Part shown: positions 27,401 to 39,553 of the stretch, in pieces | How positions within the stretch are numbered: the first letter of the stretch is position 1 | Layout: each line of letters begins with the position of its first letter | Source: Prosapia bicincta | Lineage: Eukaryota > Arthropoda > Insecta > Hemiptera > Cercopidae | DNA: 64,000 bases | Assembly: GCA_036971475.1 (NCBI GenBank) | Contig: JBAIZL010000008.1 | Span: forward strand, 26,535,982 to 26,599,981 | Direction of reading: 5' to 3' | Program-made: the position numbers and the translations under genes | The notes under the pieces: generated by a model | Database searches by the model: none | The model's input: only the letters and a program-made list of their open reading frames with translations | Told to the model about the DNA's origin: nothing

Positions 27401-30400
27401 TCTGGTTTATTAGTTGTCTTCGATGTTCTAACAGGCTAAATGTGAATAGGTTATTAGGTATTCCAAATTCTCGTTTATTAGTTGTCATTGATGTTATAAC
27501 AGGGTAAATGTGAATATGTTATTAGGTATTCCAAATTCTGGTTTATTAGTTGTCTTTGATGTTCTAACAGGCTAAATGTGAATAGGTTATTAGGTATTCC
27601 AAATTCTCGTTTATTAGTTGTCATTGATGTTATAACAGACTAATTGTGAATATGTTATTAGGTATTCCAAATTCTCGTTTATTAGTTGTCATTGATGTTA
27701 TAACAGGGTAAATGTGAATATGTTATTAGGTATTCCAAATTCTGGTTTACTAGTTGTCTTTGATGTTCTAACAGGCTAAATGTGAATAGGTTATTAGGTA
27801 TTCCAAATTCTCGTTTATTAGTTGTCATTGATGTTATAACAGGGTAAATGTGAATATGTTATTAGGTATTCCAAATTCTGGTTTATTAGTTGTCTTTGAT
27901 GTTCTAACAGGCTAAATGTGAATAGGTTATTAGGTATTCCAAATTCTCGTTTATTAGTTGTCATTGATGTTATAACAGACTAATTGTGAATATGTTATTA
28001 GGTATTCCAAATTGTCGTTTATTAGTTGTCATTGATGTTATAACAGGGTAAATGTGAATATGTTATTAGGTATTCCAAATTCTGGTTTATTAGTTGTCTT
28101 TGATGTTCTAACAGGCTAAATGTGAATAGGTTATTAGGTATTCCACATTCTCGTTTATTAGTTGTAATTGATGTTATAACAGGGTAAATGTGAATATGTT
28201 ATTAGGTATTCCAAATTCTGGTTTATTAGTTGTCTTTGATGTTCTAACAGGCTAAATGTGAATAGGTTATTAGGTATTCCAAATTCTCGTTTATTAGTTG
28301 TCATTGATGTTATAACAGACTAATTGTGAATATGTTATTAGGTATTCCAAATTCTCGTTTATTAGTTGTCATTGATGTTATAACAGGGTAAATGTGAATA
28401 TGTTATTAGGTATTCCAAATTCTGGTTTATTAGTTGTCTTTGATGTTCTAACAGGCTAAATGTGAATAGGTTATTAGGTATTCCAAATTCTCGTTTATTA
28501 GTTGTCATTGATGTTATAACAGGGTAAATGTGAATATGTTATTAGGTATTCCAAATTCTGGTTTATTAGTTGTCTTTGATGTTCTAACAGGCTAAATGTG
28601 AATATGTTATTAGGTATTCCAAATTCTGGTTTATTAGTTGTCATTGATGTTATAACAGGGTAATTGTGAATATGTTATTAGGTATTCCAAATTCTCGTTT
28701 ATTAGTTGTCATTGATGTTCTAACAGGCTAAATGTGAATATGTTATTAGGTATTCCAAATTCTGGTTTATTAGTTGTCTTTAATGTTATAACAGGCTAAA
28801 TGTGAATATGTTATTAGGTATTCCAAATTCTGGTTTATTAGTTGTCTTTAATGTTATAACAGGCTAATTGTGAATATGTTATTAGGTATTCCAAATTCTG
28901 GTTTATTAGTTGTCTTTAATGTTATAACAGGCTAAATGTGAATATGTTATTAGGTATTCCAAATTCTGGTTTATTAGTTGTCTTTAATGTTATAACAGGC
29001 TAAATGTGAATATGTTATTAGGTATTCCAAATTCTGGTTTATTAGTTGTCTTTAATGTTATAACAGGCTAAATGTGAATATGTTATTAGGTATTCCAAAT
29101 TCTCGTTTATTAGTTGTCATTGATGTTCTAACAGGCTAAATGTGAATATGTTATTAGGTATTCCAAATTCTGGTTTATTAGTTGTCTTTAATGTTATAAC
29201 AGGCTAAATGTGAATATGTTATTAGGTATTCCAAATTCTGGTTTATTAGTTGTCATTGATGTTCTAACAGGCTAAATGTGAATATGTTATTAGGTATTCC
29301 AAATTCTCGTTTATTAGTTGTCATTGATGTTCTAACAGGCTAAATGTGAATATGTTATTAGGTATTCCAAATTCTGGTTTATTAGTTGTCTTTAATGTTA
29401 TAACAGGCTAAATGTGAATATGTTATTAGGTATTCCAAATTCTGGTTCATTAGTTGTCTTTAATGTTATAACAGGCTAAATGTGAATATGTTATTAGGTA
29501 TTCCAAATTCTGGTTTATTAGTTGTCTTTAATGTTATAACAGGCTAAATGTGAATATGTTATTAGGTATTCCAAATTCTGGTTTATTAGTTGTCTTTAAT
29601 GTTATACAGGCTAAATGTGAATATGTTATTAGGTATTCCAAATTCTGGTTTATTAGTTGTCTTTAATGTTATAACAGGCTAAATGTGAATATGTTATTAG
29701 GTATTCCAAATTCTGGTTTATTAGTTGTCTTTAATGTTATAACAGGCTAAATGTGAATATGTTATTAGGTATTCCAAATTCTGGTTTATTAGTTGTCTTT
29801 AATGTTATAACAGGCTAAATGTGAATATGTTATTAGGTATTCCAAATTCTCGTTTATTAGTTGTCATTGATGTTCTAACAGGCTAAATGTGAATATGTTA
29901 TTAGGTATTCCAAATTCTGGTTTATTAGTTGTCTTTAATGTTATAACAGGCTAAATGTGAATATGTTATTAGGTATTCCAAATTCTCGTTTATTAGTTGT
30001 CAGTGATGTTATAACAGGCTAAATGTGAATATGTTATTAGGTATTCCAAATTCTGGTTTATTAGTTGTCTTTAATGTTATAACAGACTAATTGTGAATAT
30101 GTTATTAGGTATTCCAAATTCTTGTTTATTAGTTGTCTTTAATGTTATAACAGGCTAAATGTGAATATGTTATTAGGTATTCCAAATTCTGGTTTATTAG
30201 TTGTCATTGATGTTATAACAGGCTAAATGTGAATATGTTATTAGGTATTCCAAATTCTGGTTTATTAGTTGTCTTTAATGTTATAACAGACTAATTGTGA
30301 ATATGTTATTAGGTATTCCAAAATCTTTGTTTATTAGTTGTCATTGATGTTATAACAGGCTAAATGTGAATATGTTATTAGGTATTCCAAATTCTGGTTT

Positions 30401-30750
30401 ATTAGTTGTCTTTAATGTTATAACAGACTAATTGTGAATATGTTATTAGGTATTCCAAAATCTTTGTTTATTTGTTGTCTTTGATGTTCTAACAGGCTAA
30501 ATGTGCTATGTTATTAGGTATTCCAGATTCTTGTTTATTAGTTGTCTTTGATGTTCTAACAGGCTAATAGTGAACATGTTATTAGGTATTCCGGCTTCTT
30601 GTTTATTAACTCTCTTTCATGTTCTAACACGACAAATGTGATTTTGTTATTAGATATTCCAGATTCTTGTTTATTAGCTGTATTTGATGTTTTAACAGGC
30701 TATGTGTTTATGTTGTTAGGTATTCCAGAATCTTGTTTATTATTTGTTTA
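21450..30750 (+). repeat. Satellite C, forward array (68-bp monomer)
   Basis: About 137 head-to-tail copies of a 68-bp monomer containing GTTATTAGGTATTCCAAATT, GTTTATTAGTTGT and TTATAACAGGCTAA. Variants fall into recurring types (TCTCG, TCTGG, TCTTG or TCATG before TTTA; CATTGATG or CTTTAATG after TTGT). Between about 27440 and 28600 these variants are ordered into a 340-bp higher-order unit (5 monomers): GAATAGG marks recur at 27444, 27580, 27784, 27920, 28124, 28260 and 28464 with alternating 136/204-bp steps. Near the right end (30480-30750) units change to the CCAGATTCTTG type and become ragged. Confidence 0.97.
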
Positions 30751-33700
30751 AGAATTTGGAATACCTAATACAATATTCACATTTAGCCTGTTAGAACATC
30801 AAAGTGAATTAATAAACAAGAATGTGGAATATCAAGAATGTGGAATGTTATCATAATAACATTTTGCCTGTTAGATAATAAAAAACAACTAATAAACAAG
30901 AATCTCGAATACCTAAGAACATAATAACATTTTGCCTGTTAGATAATCAAAGACAACTAAAAAACAAGAATCTGAAATACCTAAGAACATAATAATATTT
31001 TGCCTGTTAGATAATCAAAGACAACTAATAAACAAGAATCTGAAATACCTAAGAACATAATAACATTTTGCCTGTTAGATAATCTAAGACGCTAATAATC
31101 AAGAATCTGGAATACCTAAGAACATAATAACATTTTGCCTGTTAGATAATCAAAGACAACTAAAAAACAAGAATCTGAAATACCTAAGAACATAATAATA
31201 TTTTGCCTGTTGTAACATCAAAGACAACTAATAAACAAGAATCTGGAATACCTAAGAACATAATAACATTTTGCCTGTTAGATAAACAAAGACTCTAATA
31301 AATAAGAATCTGGAATACCAAAGAACATAATAACATTTTGCCTGTTAGATAATCAAAGACAACTAATAAACAAGAATCTGAAAAACCTAAGAACATAATA
31401 ACATTTTGCCTGTTAGATAATCTACCACAACTAATAAACAAGAATCTCAAAAACCTTAAAACATAATAACATTTAGCCCGTTAGATAATCAAAGACAACT
31501 AATAAACAAGAATCTGGAATACCTAAGAACATAATAACATTTAGCCCGTTAGATAATCAAAGACAACTAATAAACAAGAATCTGGAATACCTAAGAACAT
31601 AATAACATTTTGCCTGTTAGATAATCAAAGACAACTAATAAACAAGAATCTGGAATACCAAAGAACATAATAACATTTTGCCTGTTAGATAATCTAACAC
31701 AACTAATAAACAAGAATCTGGAATACCTAAGAACATAAAAACATTTTGCCTGTTAGATAATCAAAGACAACTAATAAACAAGAATCTCAAAAACCTAAGA
31801 ACATAATAACATTTTGCCTGTTAGATAATCTAAGACGCTAATTATCAAGAATCTGGAATATCTAAGAACATAATAACGTTTTGTCTGTTAGATAATCTAA
31901 CACAACTAATAAACAAGAATCTGGAATACCTAAGAACATAATAACATTTTGCCTGTTAGATAAACAAAGACTCTAATAAATAAGAATCTGGAATACCAAA
32001 GAACATAATAACATTTTGCCTGTTAGATAATCAAAGACGCTAATAAACAAGAATCTGGAATACCTAAGAACATAAAAACATTTTGCCTGTTAGATAATCT
32101 AAGACGCTAATAAACAAGAATCTGGAATACCTAAGAACATAATAACATTTTGCCTGTTAGATAATCTAACACAACTAATAAACAAGAATCTGAAATACCT
32201 AAGAACATAATAACATTTAGCCCGTTAGATAATCAAAGACAACTAATTATCAAGAATCTGGAATATCTAAGAACATAATAACGTTTTGTCTGTTAGATAA
32301 TCAAAGACGCTAGTAATCAACAATCTGCAATACCTAAGAACATAATAAAATTTTGCCCGTTAGATAATCAAAGATGCTAATAATAAAGAATCTGCAATAC
32401 CTAAGAACATAATAATATTTTGCCTGTTAGATAATCTAACACAACTAATAAACAAGAATCTCAAATTCAAAGACAACTAATAAACAAGAATCTGAAATAC
32501 CTAAGAACATAATTATATTTGCCTGTTAGATAATCTAAGACGCTATTAATCAAGAATCTGGCATACCTAAGAACATAATAATATTTTGCCTGTTAGATAA
32601 TATAAGACGCTAATAATCAAGAATCTGGAATACCTAAGAAGATAATAACATTTTGCCTGTTAGATAATCAAAGACACTAATAATCAAGAATCTGGAATAC
32701 CTAAGAAGATAATAACATTTTGCCTGTTAGATAATCAAAGACACTAATAATCAAGAATCTGGAATACCTAAGAACATAATAACATTTTGCCTGTTAGATA
32801 ATCTAAGACGCTATTAATCAAGAATCTGGCATACCTAAGAACATAATAATATTTTGCCTGTTAGATAATCAAAGACAACTAATAAACAAGAATCTTTCAT
32901 ACCTAAGAACATAATAATATTTTGCCTGTTAGATAATCTAAGACGCTAATAAACAAGAATCTGGAATACCTAAGAACATAATCATATTTTGCCTGTTAGA
33001 TAATCTAAGACGCTAATAAACAAGAATCTGGCATACCTAAGAACATAATAATATTTTGCCTGTTAGATAATCTAAGACGCTAATAAACAAGAATCTGGAA
33101 TACCTAAGAACATAATAATATTTTGCCTGTTAGATAATCTAAGACGCTAATAAACAAGAATCTGGAATACCTAAGAACATAATAATATTTTGCCTGTTAG
33201 ATAATCTAAGACGCTAATAAACAAGAATCTGGAATACCTAAGAACATAATAATATTTTGCCTGTTAGATAATCTAAGACGCTAATAAACAAGAATCTGGC
33301 ATACCTAAGAACATAATAATATTTTGCCTGTTAGATTATCTAAGACGCTAATAAACAAGAATCTGGCATACCTAAGAACATAATAATATTTTGCCTGTTA
33401 GATAATCTAAGTCGCTAATAAACAAGAATCTGGAATACCTAAGAACATAATAATATTTTGCCTGTTAGATAATCTAAGACGCTAATAAACAAGAACCTGG
33501 AGTACCTAAGAACATAATAATATTTTGCCTGTTAGATAATCTAAGACGCTAATAAACAAGAATCTGGCATACCTAAGAACATAATAATATTTTGCCTGTT
33601 AGATAATCTAAGACGCTAATAAACAAGAATCTGGAATACCTAAGAACATAATAATATTTTGCCTGTTAGATAATCTAAGACGCTAATAAACAAGAATCTG

Positions 33701-36290
33701 GAATACCTAAGAACATAATAATATTTTGCCTGTTAGATAATCTAAGACGCTAATAAACAAGAATCTGGCATACCTAAGAACATAATAATATTTTGCCTGT
33801 TAGATAATCTAAGACGCTAATAAACAAGAATCTGGAATACCTAAGAACATAATAACATTTTGCGTGTTAGATAATCAAAGACGCTAATAAACAAGAATCT
33901 GGAATACCTAAGAACAAAATAACATTTTGCCTGTTAGATAATCAAAGACGCTAATAATCAAGAATCTGGAATACCTAAGAGCATAATAACATTTTGCGTG
34001 TTAGATAATCAAAGACGCTAATAATCAAGAATCTGGAATACCTAAGAACATAATAATATTTTGCCTGTTAGATAATCTAAGACGCTAATAAACAAGAATC
34101 TGGCATACCTAAGAACGTAATAACATTTTGCCTGTTAGATAATCTAAGACGGTAATAAACAAGAATCTGGCATACCTAAGAACATAATAACATTTTGCCT
34201 GTTAGATAATCAAAGACGCTAATAATCAAGAACCTGGAATACCTAAGAACATAATAACATTTTGCCTGTTAGATAATCAAAGACGCTAATAATCAAGAAC
34301 CTGGAATACCTAAGAACATAATAACATTTTGCCTGTTAGATAATCGAAGACGCTAATAATCAAGAATCAGCAATACCTAAGAACAATAACATTTTGTCTG
34401 TTAGATAATCAAAGACGCTAATAAACAAGAATCTGGAATACCTAAGAACATAATAACATTTTGCCTGTTAGATAATCAAAGACGCTAATAATCAAGAATC
34501 AGCAATACCTAAGAACAATAATATTTTGCCTGTTAGATAATCAAAGACGCTAATAAACAAGAATCTGGCATACCTAAGAACATAATAATATTTTGCCTGT
34601 TAGATAATCAAAGACGCTAATAAACAAGAATCTGGAATACCTAAGAATGTAATAACATTTTGCCTGTTAGATAATCAAAGACGCTAATAAACAAGAATCT
34701 GGAATACTTAAGAACATAATAACATTTTGCCTGTTAGATAATCAAAGACGCTAATAAACAAGAATCTGGAATACCTAAGAATGTAATAACATTTTGCCTG
34801 TTAGATAATCAAAGACAACTAATAATCACGAAATTGGAATAGCTAAGAACGTAATAACATTTTGCCTGTTAGATAATCAAAGACGCTAATAAACAAGAAT
34901 CTGGAATACCTAAGAAAGTAATAACATTTTGCCTGTTAGATAATCAAAGACGCTAATAATCAAGAATCTGGAATACCTAAGAACATAACACTTTACCTGT
35001 TAGATAATCAAAGACGCCAATAATCAAGAACCTGGAATACCTAAGAACATAATAACATTTTGCGTGTTAGATAATCAAAGACGCTAATAAATAGGAATGT
35101 GAAATACCTAAGAACATAATAACATTTTGCCTGTTAGATAATCAAAGACAATTAATAACCAAGAATCTGGAATACCTAAGAACATAATAACCTTTGCCTG
35201 TTAGATAATCTAAGACAATTAATAACCAAGAATCTGGAATACCTAAGAACATAATAACATTTTGCCTGTTAGATAATCAAAGACAATTAATAACCAAGAA
35301 TCTGGAATACCTAAGAACATAATAACCTTTGCCTGTTAGATAATCTAAGACGCTATTAATCAAGAATCTGGAATACCTAAAAACATAATAACATTTTGCC
35401 TGTTAGATAATCTAAGACGCTAATAATCAAGAATCTGGAATACCTAAGAACATAATAACCTTTGCCTGTTAGATAATCTAAGACGCTAATAATCAAGAAT
35501 CTGGAATACCTAAAAACATAATAACATTTTGCCTGTTAGATAATCAAAGACGCTAATAAATAGGAATGTGAAATACCTAAGAACATAATAACATTTTGCC
35601 TGTTAGATAATCAAAGACAATTAATAACCAAGAATCTGGAATACCTAAGAACATAATAACCTTTGCCTGTTAGATAATCTAAGACAATTAATAACCAAGA
35701 ATCTGGAATACATAAGAACATAATAACATTTTGCCTGTTAGATAATCAAAGACAATTAATAACCAAGAATCTGGAATACCTAAGAACATAATAACCTTTG
35801 CCTGTTAGATAATCTAAGACGCTAATAAAAAAGAATCTGGAATACCCTAAGAACATAATAACATTTTGCCTGTTAGATAATCAAAGACAACTAATAAACA
35901 AGAATCTGGAATACCTAAGAACATAATAACATTTTGCCTGTTAGATAATCAAAGACAACTAATAAACAAGAATCTGGAATACCTAAGAACATAATAACAT
36001 TTTGCCTGTTAGATAAACAAAGACGTTAATAAATAAGAATCTGGAATACCTAAGAACATAATAACATTTTGCGTGTTAGATAATCAAAGACAACTAATAA
36101 ACAAGAATCTGGAATACCTAAGAACATAATAACATTTTGCCTGTTAGATAATCAAAGACGCTAATAAGCAAGAATCTGGATTACATGAAAGGATAAATAT
36201 ATTTAGTCTGTTAAAAATCAAAGACAACTAAATACCAAGAATACATAATAATATAAATACATATAGCCTGTTCAAAATACAAATACAGGT
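30751..36290 (-). repeat. Satellite C, inverted array (67-68-bp monomer)
   Basis: The same satellite continues in the opposite orientation (monomer on the plus strand contains TTTTGCCTGTTAGATAATC and CAAGAATCTGGAATACCTAA, the complement of the forward unit). There are about 81 copies, ending in decayed units at 36180-36290. This array has its own consensus: GATTCTTG rather than AATTCTCG, and TTATCTAACAGG rather than GTTATAACAGG. 32900-33850 is a very homogeneous 67-bp sub-block, so the two arms have been homogenised separately since the inversion. Confidence 0.97.
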
Positions 36291-37457
36291 GATGGATTCT
36301 TTTTGCCTTATCTAATCATTGTAAAAGATATTATACATACATATGAATCTCAAAGTGTAAAACATATTGATTTATATTTTTTATTATAATATTTTTTTAA
36401 ATTAAAGGACTGTACACTTTGATCTTGTACTGTCAGTCTTTAATACTAAGCCAAGTGTAATGTCCTTAATGAATCTCTCTCTATATCTCCCTCCGGTCTC
36501 TTTTTCTATCTTAATATTTTTTTCTATTTCTCAATGTCTAAAATATACTTTAAATAGTTCTCTAGAGGAAATTGGATAGCAAATGCTTAATGACACAGAC
36601 ATTCCCTAGATGGAATTGTATGTGATGCAAGTATTAAAAATAGTAAAAATAATGGTTTTTATTTTTAAAAATCTGTGTCTTGAAATTTCTCAAAGTATCT
36701 TTTTAGTAAACAAAATTTAACATTAAAAAAAAAATAATAATATATATTTGTTGATTTCGTCTTGACCATAATCTGCAACAGCCTTAAGATCAGTTATGGT
36801 CTGAGTTGACAATAGGGCACATATACCGAAATGGCCGTCCTCAACAAATATAAGTAAGTGCTACTGTATACAAGTTGTAACATATTAACAAGTGTTTTAG
36901 TGAAAAATAAAAATTCTAAAAACATAAAAACTAAGTAACAATATTAGTTTCTTATGTTATTAACATTGTAATGTTACTAAAAAATAACTGACAGAAGTTT
37001 TGTAGTAAATTTCCTAACATTTCAAAGAAAATATAAAACTTAAGGACATTTATAAATGTGAACGTGTTTACTAACACATATTATGTAGATGAATCTCTCG
37101 ATTAGAAACGTTTGAATATACATTGATTATCATAAATTCTACATATTATAGTATATAAGTGGTATTTAACTAATTATATTTTTAACTGAATAAGGTCATT
37201 TTTATATTATCATCATATTACAAATGCCACATAAATATTCATTTACACTCCAGTGTTTGTACATATTATCATTACACAGTTAGTTTTGAGACGGACTATC
37301 GACTTCTTCTGCGATTTTGCATTTATATCAACAATTTTTTCTTAGAAAAAGCCATTAGTACTTAGTATGTTAAAAGAAAATTTTTACTATTATTTTCAGC
37401 ACTAAAAAAACACTAATATTTTTTTTTGTAATTCCAACATAAAAAAAAATGTATGTA
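36291..37457. other. AT-rich non-coding stretch
   Basis: No gene recognised. A short segment at about 36790-36822 (contains GGTCTGAGTTGACAATAGGG) is similar to 60195-60222, suggesting a small dispersed repeat. Confidence 0.5.
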
Positions 37458-38881
37458 CAAGGTCATCAAAAAGAATGCCAGGATTTCAAGTAAGTGCAAC
37501 TAAATTACTGTTAAATATAATTTAATAATATTACATTCACAATGTTCAGGAGAAATTTTTTTGTTAGTAAACTTCAATGTGAAATTCATTTGTTGCTCTA
37601 CAGACATCAGTATACAATTTTATTCCAAGTTCGTTGATTCAATATTAGAGTTATACTCATGTCTGTGGCAGAGATGTGAAAAAGAATGCAAAGATTTCAA
37701 AAATTTGCCATTTCAAGCAAATCAGTAATCAGACGACAGATGAATGATGTCATCACCTCTAGACATATATATGTAGAATAGATGCCCACTGACACACCAC
37801 TGAATTAGTCAGTATGATGGTGGCCATGCAGCCGAAAGTAAAGTTGTTTGATTCACTGAATTAAAATTATTCTTGAGTGTTTACTTTTGCTTTTGACAAA
37901 TTTATGAAAGAAAAAATGCACTAGGTGACAAAGGTATTTGTCGATGTAACAATCACTCATGATAAACAGGAATATTTGAGAAAACACTCACCAGGCCAAC
38001 CAAGAACCATTGAAAAAAGGTAAAATACCAAAAACAACAATTTAGAATGTACTGTTGTAAATTATGTCTCTATGCAGATAATTTCTGCTCAGAGATGAGA
38101 TAAAATTAACAGGTAGGTTTTAAAAAGATATTTGCTTTGTTTAAATTACATGAAATTGAAGACAAAACGGATTTTTTAAATCAAGTGTTATTTACGAAAG
38201 AAATAACGAATTACATTAATGGTTGCATTAATCATCACAATTATTGAGTATGGGTATCATAACAACCTAACAAAATTGTTGAATATGTTGGTACTCTCCA
38301 AATGGAGTGTGTTGTGAGGGTTATTTCTTGATCAAATTATGGACCCCTTAATTTGCTGAAACAATATTAAAAGGATAATCTATCTGGACTTGCTAGAATG
38401 TCTTATGTTTTCTCAGATTGGTGATTTGGACAACTTGTCATTTTAATGCAAAATGGAACACCTCCCCTATCATACATTGGTAATCAATGCCCTTAACAAC
38501 ATATTTCCTAGCCATGGGGTTGACAGAGCTGCACCTATTCTTCCCTGGCCTCCCAGAAGTCCAGACCTTACGCCTTTAGATTTTTTTTTTTTTTAGAGTA
38601 TATAAGTAACATAATTCACAATGAGAAAATTTGTGATTTGATAAATTTTCAGCAGCGCATCTCTGCCACCGTCATAACTATAAACCCAGAAATAATAAAA
38701 TGCACTTGTCATGAAATTAAATTCAAATTAGATGTCTGCAAACCCTCAGATTACCTATCTGAGACGAATCTCATAAAAACTTACTAAGGTACCAAAAAAA
38801 AGTTAATGTAAAATCATTAAATTATCTTGAATAGATTTTTATTTGCACTTACTCAAGCCAGGGTTTTTTTCGATGACCCTG
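37458..38881 (+). mobile_element. Decayed Tc1/mariner (IS630)-superfamily transposon
   Basis: Terminal inverted repeats of about 45 bp: the left end begins CAAGGTCATCAAAAAGAATG and the complement of the right end begins CAGGGTCATCGAAAAAAACC. Both continue through AGTAAGTGCAA. TA dinucleotides flank both ends (37456-37457 and 38882-38883), the target duplication of this superfamily. Inside, plus-strand remnants of the transposase survive: HSPGQPRT near 37985 (linker after the helix-turn-helix) and WPPRSPDLTPLDF near 38552-38590 (catalytic domain before the last acidic residue). Length 1424 bp. Stops and frameshifts make it non-functional. Confidence 0.9.
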
Positions 38882-38883
38882 TA

Positions 38884-39408
38884 TTTATAAATACACACTA
38901 AGGATTTTTTGAACAGTACAATAAATAAAGTTATTTGAAAATATTTTATAGAATAATATGATATAAATATTATTATATCACAACACACACACACACACAC
39001 ACAATCGCATGAACACACACAGTGAAACACACACCAATAATATTTGGTAGAAGTAACTAACTCAATTAAAAATAACAAAATTTGTCTATTATAAACAAAT
39101 TCATCAAAGTAAACACAAAATTAACTATTTTCAACTACAAACAGAAATACTACATTATAATTTTGAAAATAAAACAAAACATCTGTATTAGTAACAAGAA
39201 AAACTAATATTATAGAATTTGAAAGAAAAACTATCTTGGCTCAAATTTATTTTTATTTTCTATGCAGAGCAATGCACGGGGAAAAGGAAGGGCAATATTA
39301 GTGCTATAATACAAGCTCTCAATATTTTAATCCTATAACTGTCAGGCTGACAGTATCTGACTAATTCAAATTTACTTGACAGAGAAAGTGATTTAATATG
39401 TACCCTAC
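38884..39408. other. Non-coding, with short (CA)n
   Basis: AT-rich sequence between the transposon and the last MYCBP2 exon in the window. A (CA)n run lies at about 38982-39002. It would be intronic if the host gene continues leftward. Confidence 0.6.
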
Positions 39409-39553
39409 CTGTATGGAAGTACTCCATCCAAAGCCTGATTGATGGTAGGTGGACTTGCAAGAGCAAAACCTTTACCAAGCAAACTGGAATGTTTTGAATA
39501 TACTTGCTGTGCCAATTCTTCAGCTGCATCTACATCCTCATCAATTTCTTCCG
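39409..39553 (-). CDS. MYCBP2: MYCBP2 exon: last one recognised in the window
   Basis: 145 nt. It reads (A)EEIDEDVDAAEELAQQVY, then SKHSSLLGKGFALASPPTIN and QALDGVLPY, followed by AG of a split codon. The LLGKG-AL pattern matches the family just before the filamin repeat. The donor GTAGGG is weaker than the others. No continuation exon was recognised between 1 and 39408, so the next intron either spans the satellites or the gene is interrupted here. Confidence 0.88.

Noticed and set aside
21450..36290. CRISPR-like array
   Set aside because: The 68-bp units are contiguous and nearly identical with no unique spacers, in a eukaryotic context; it is satellite DNA.
39260..39529. 89-codon minus-strand frame starting MQLKNWHSKY
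   Set aside because: It is a shadow of the real MYCBP2 exon 39409-39553, which is in a different frame with consistent splice phase.
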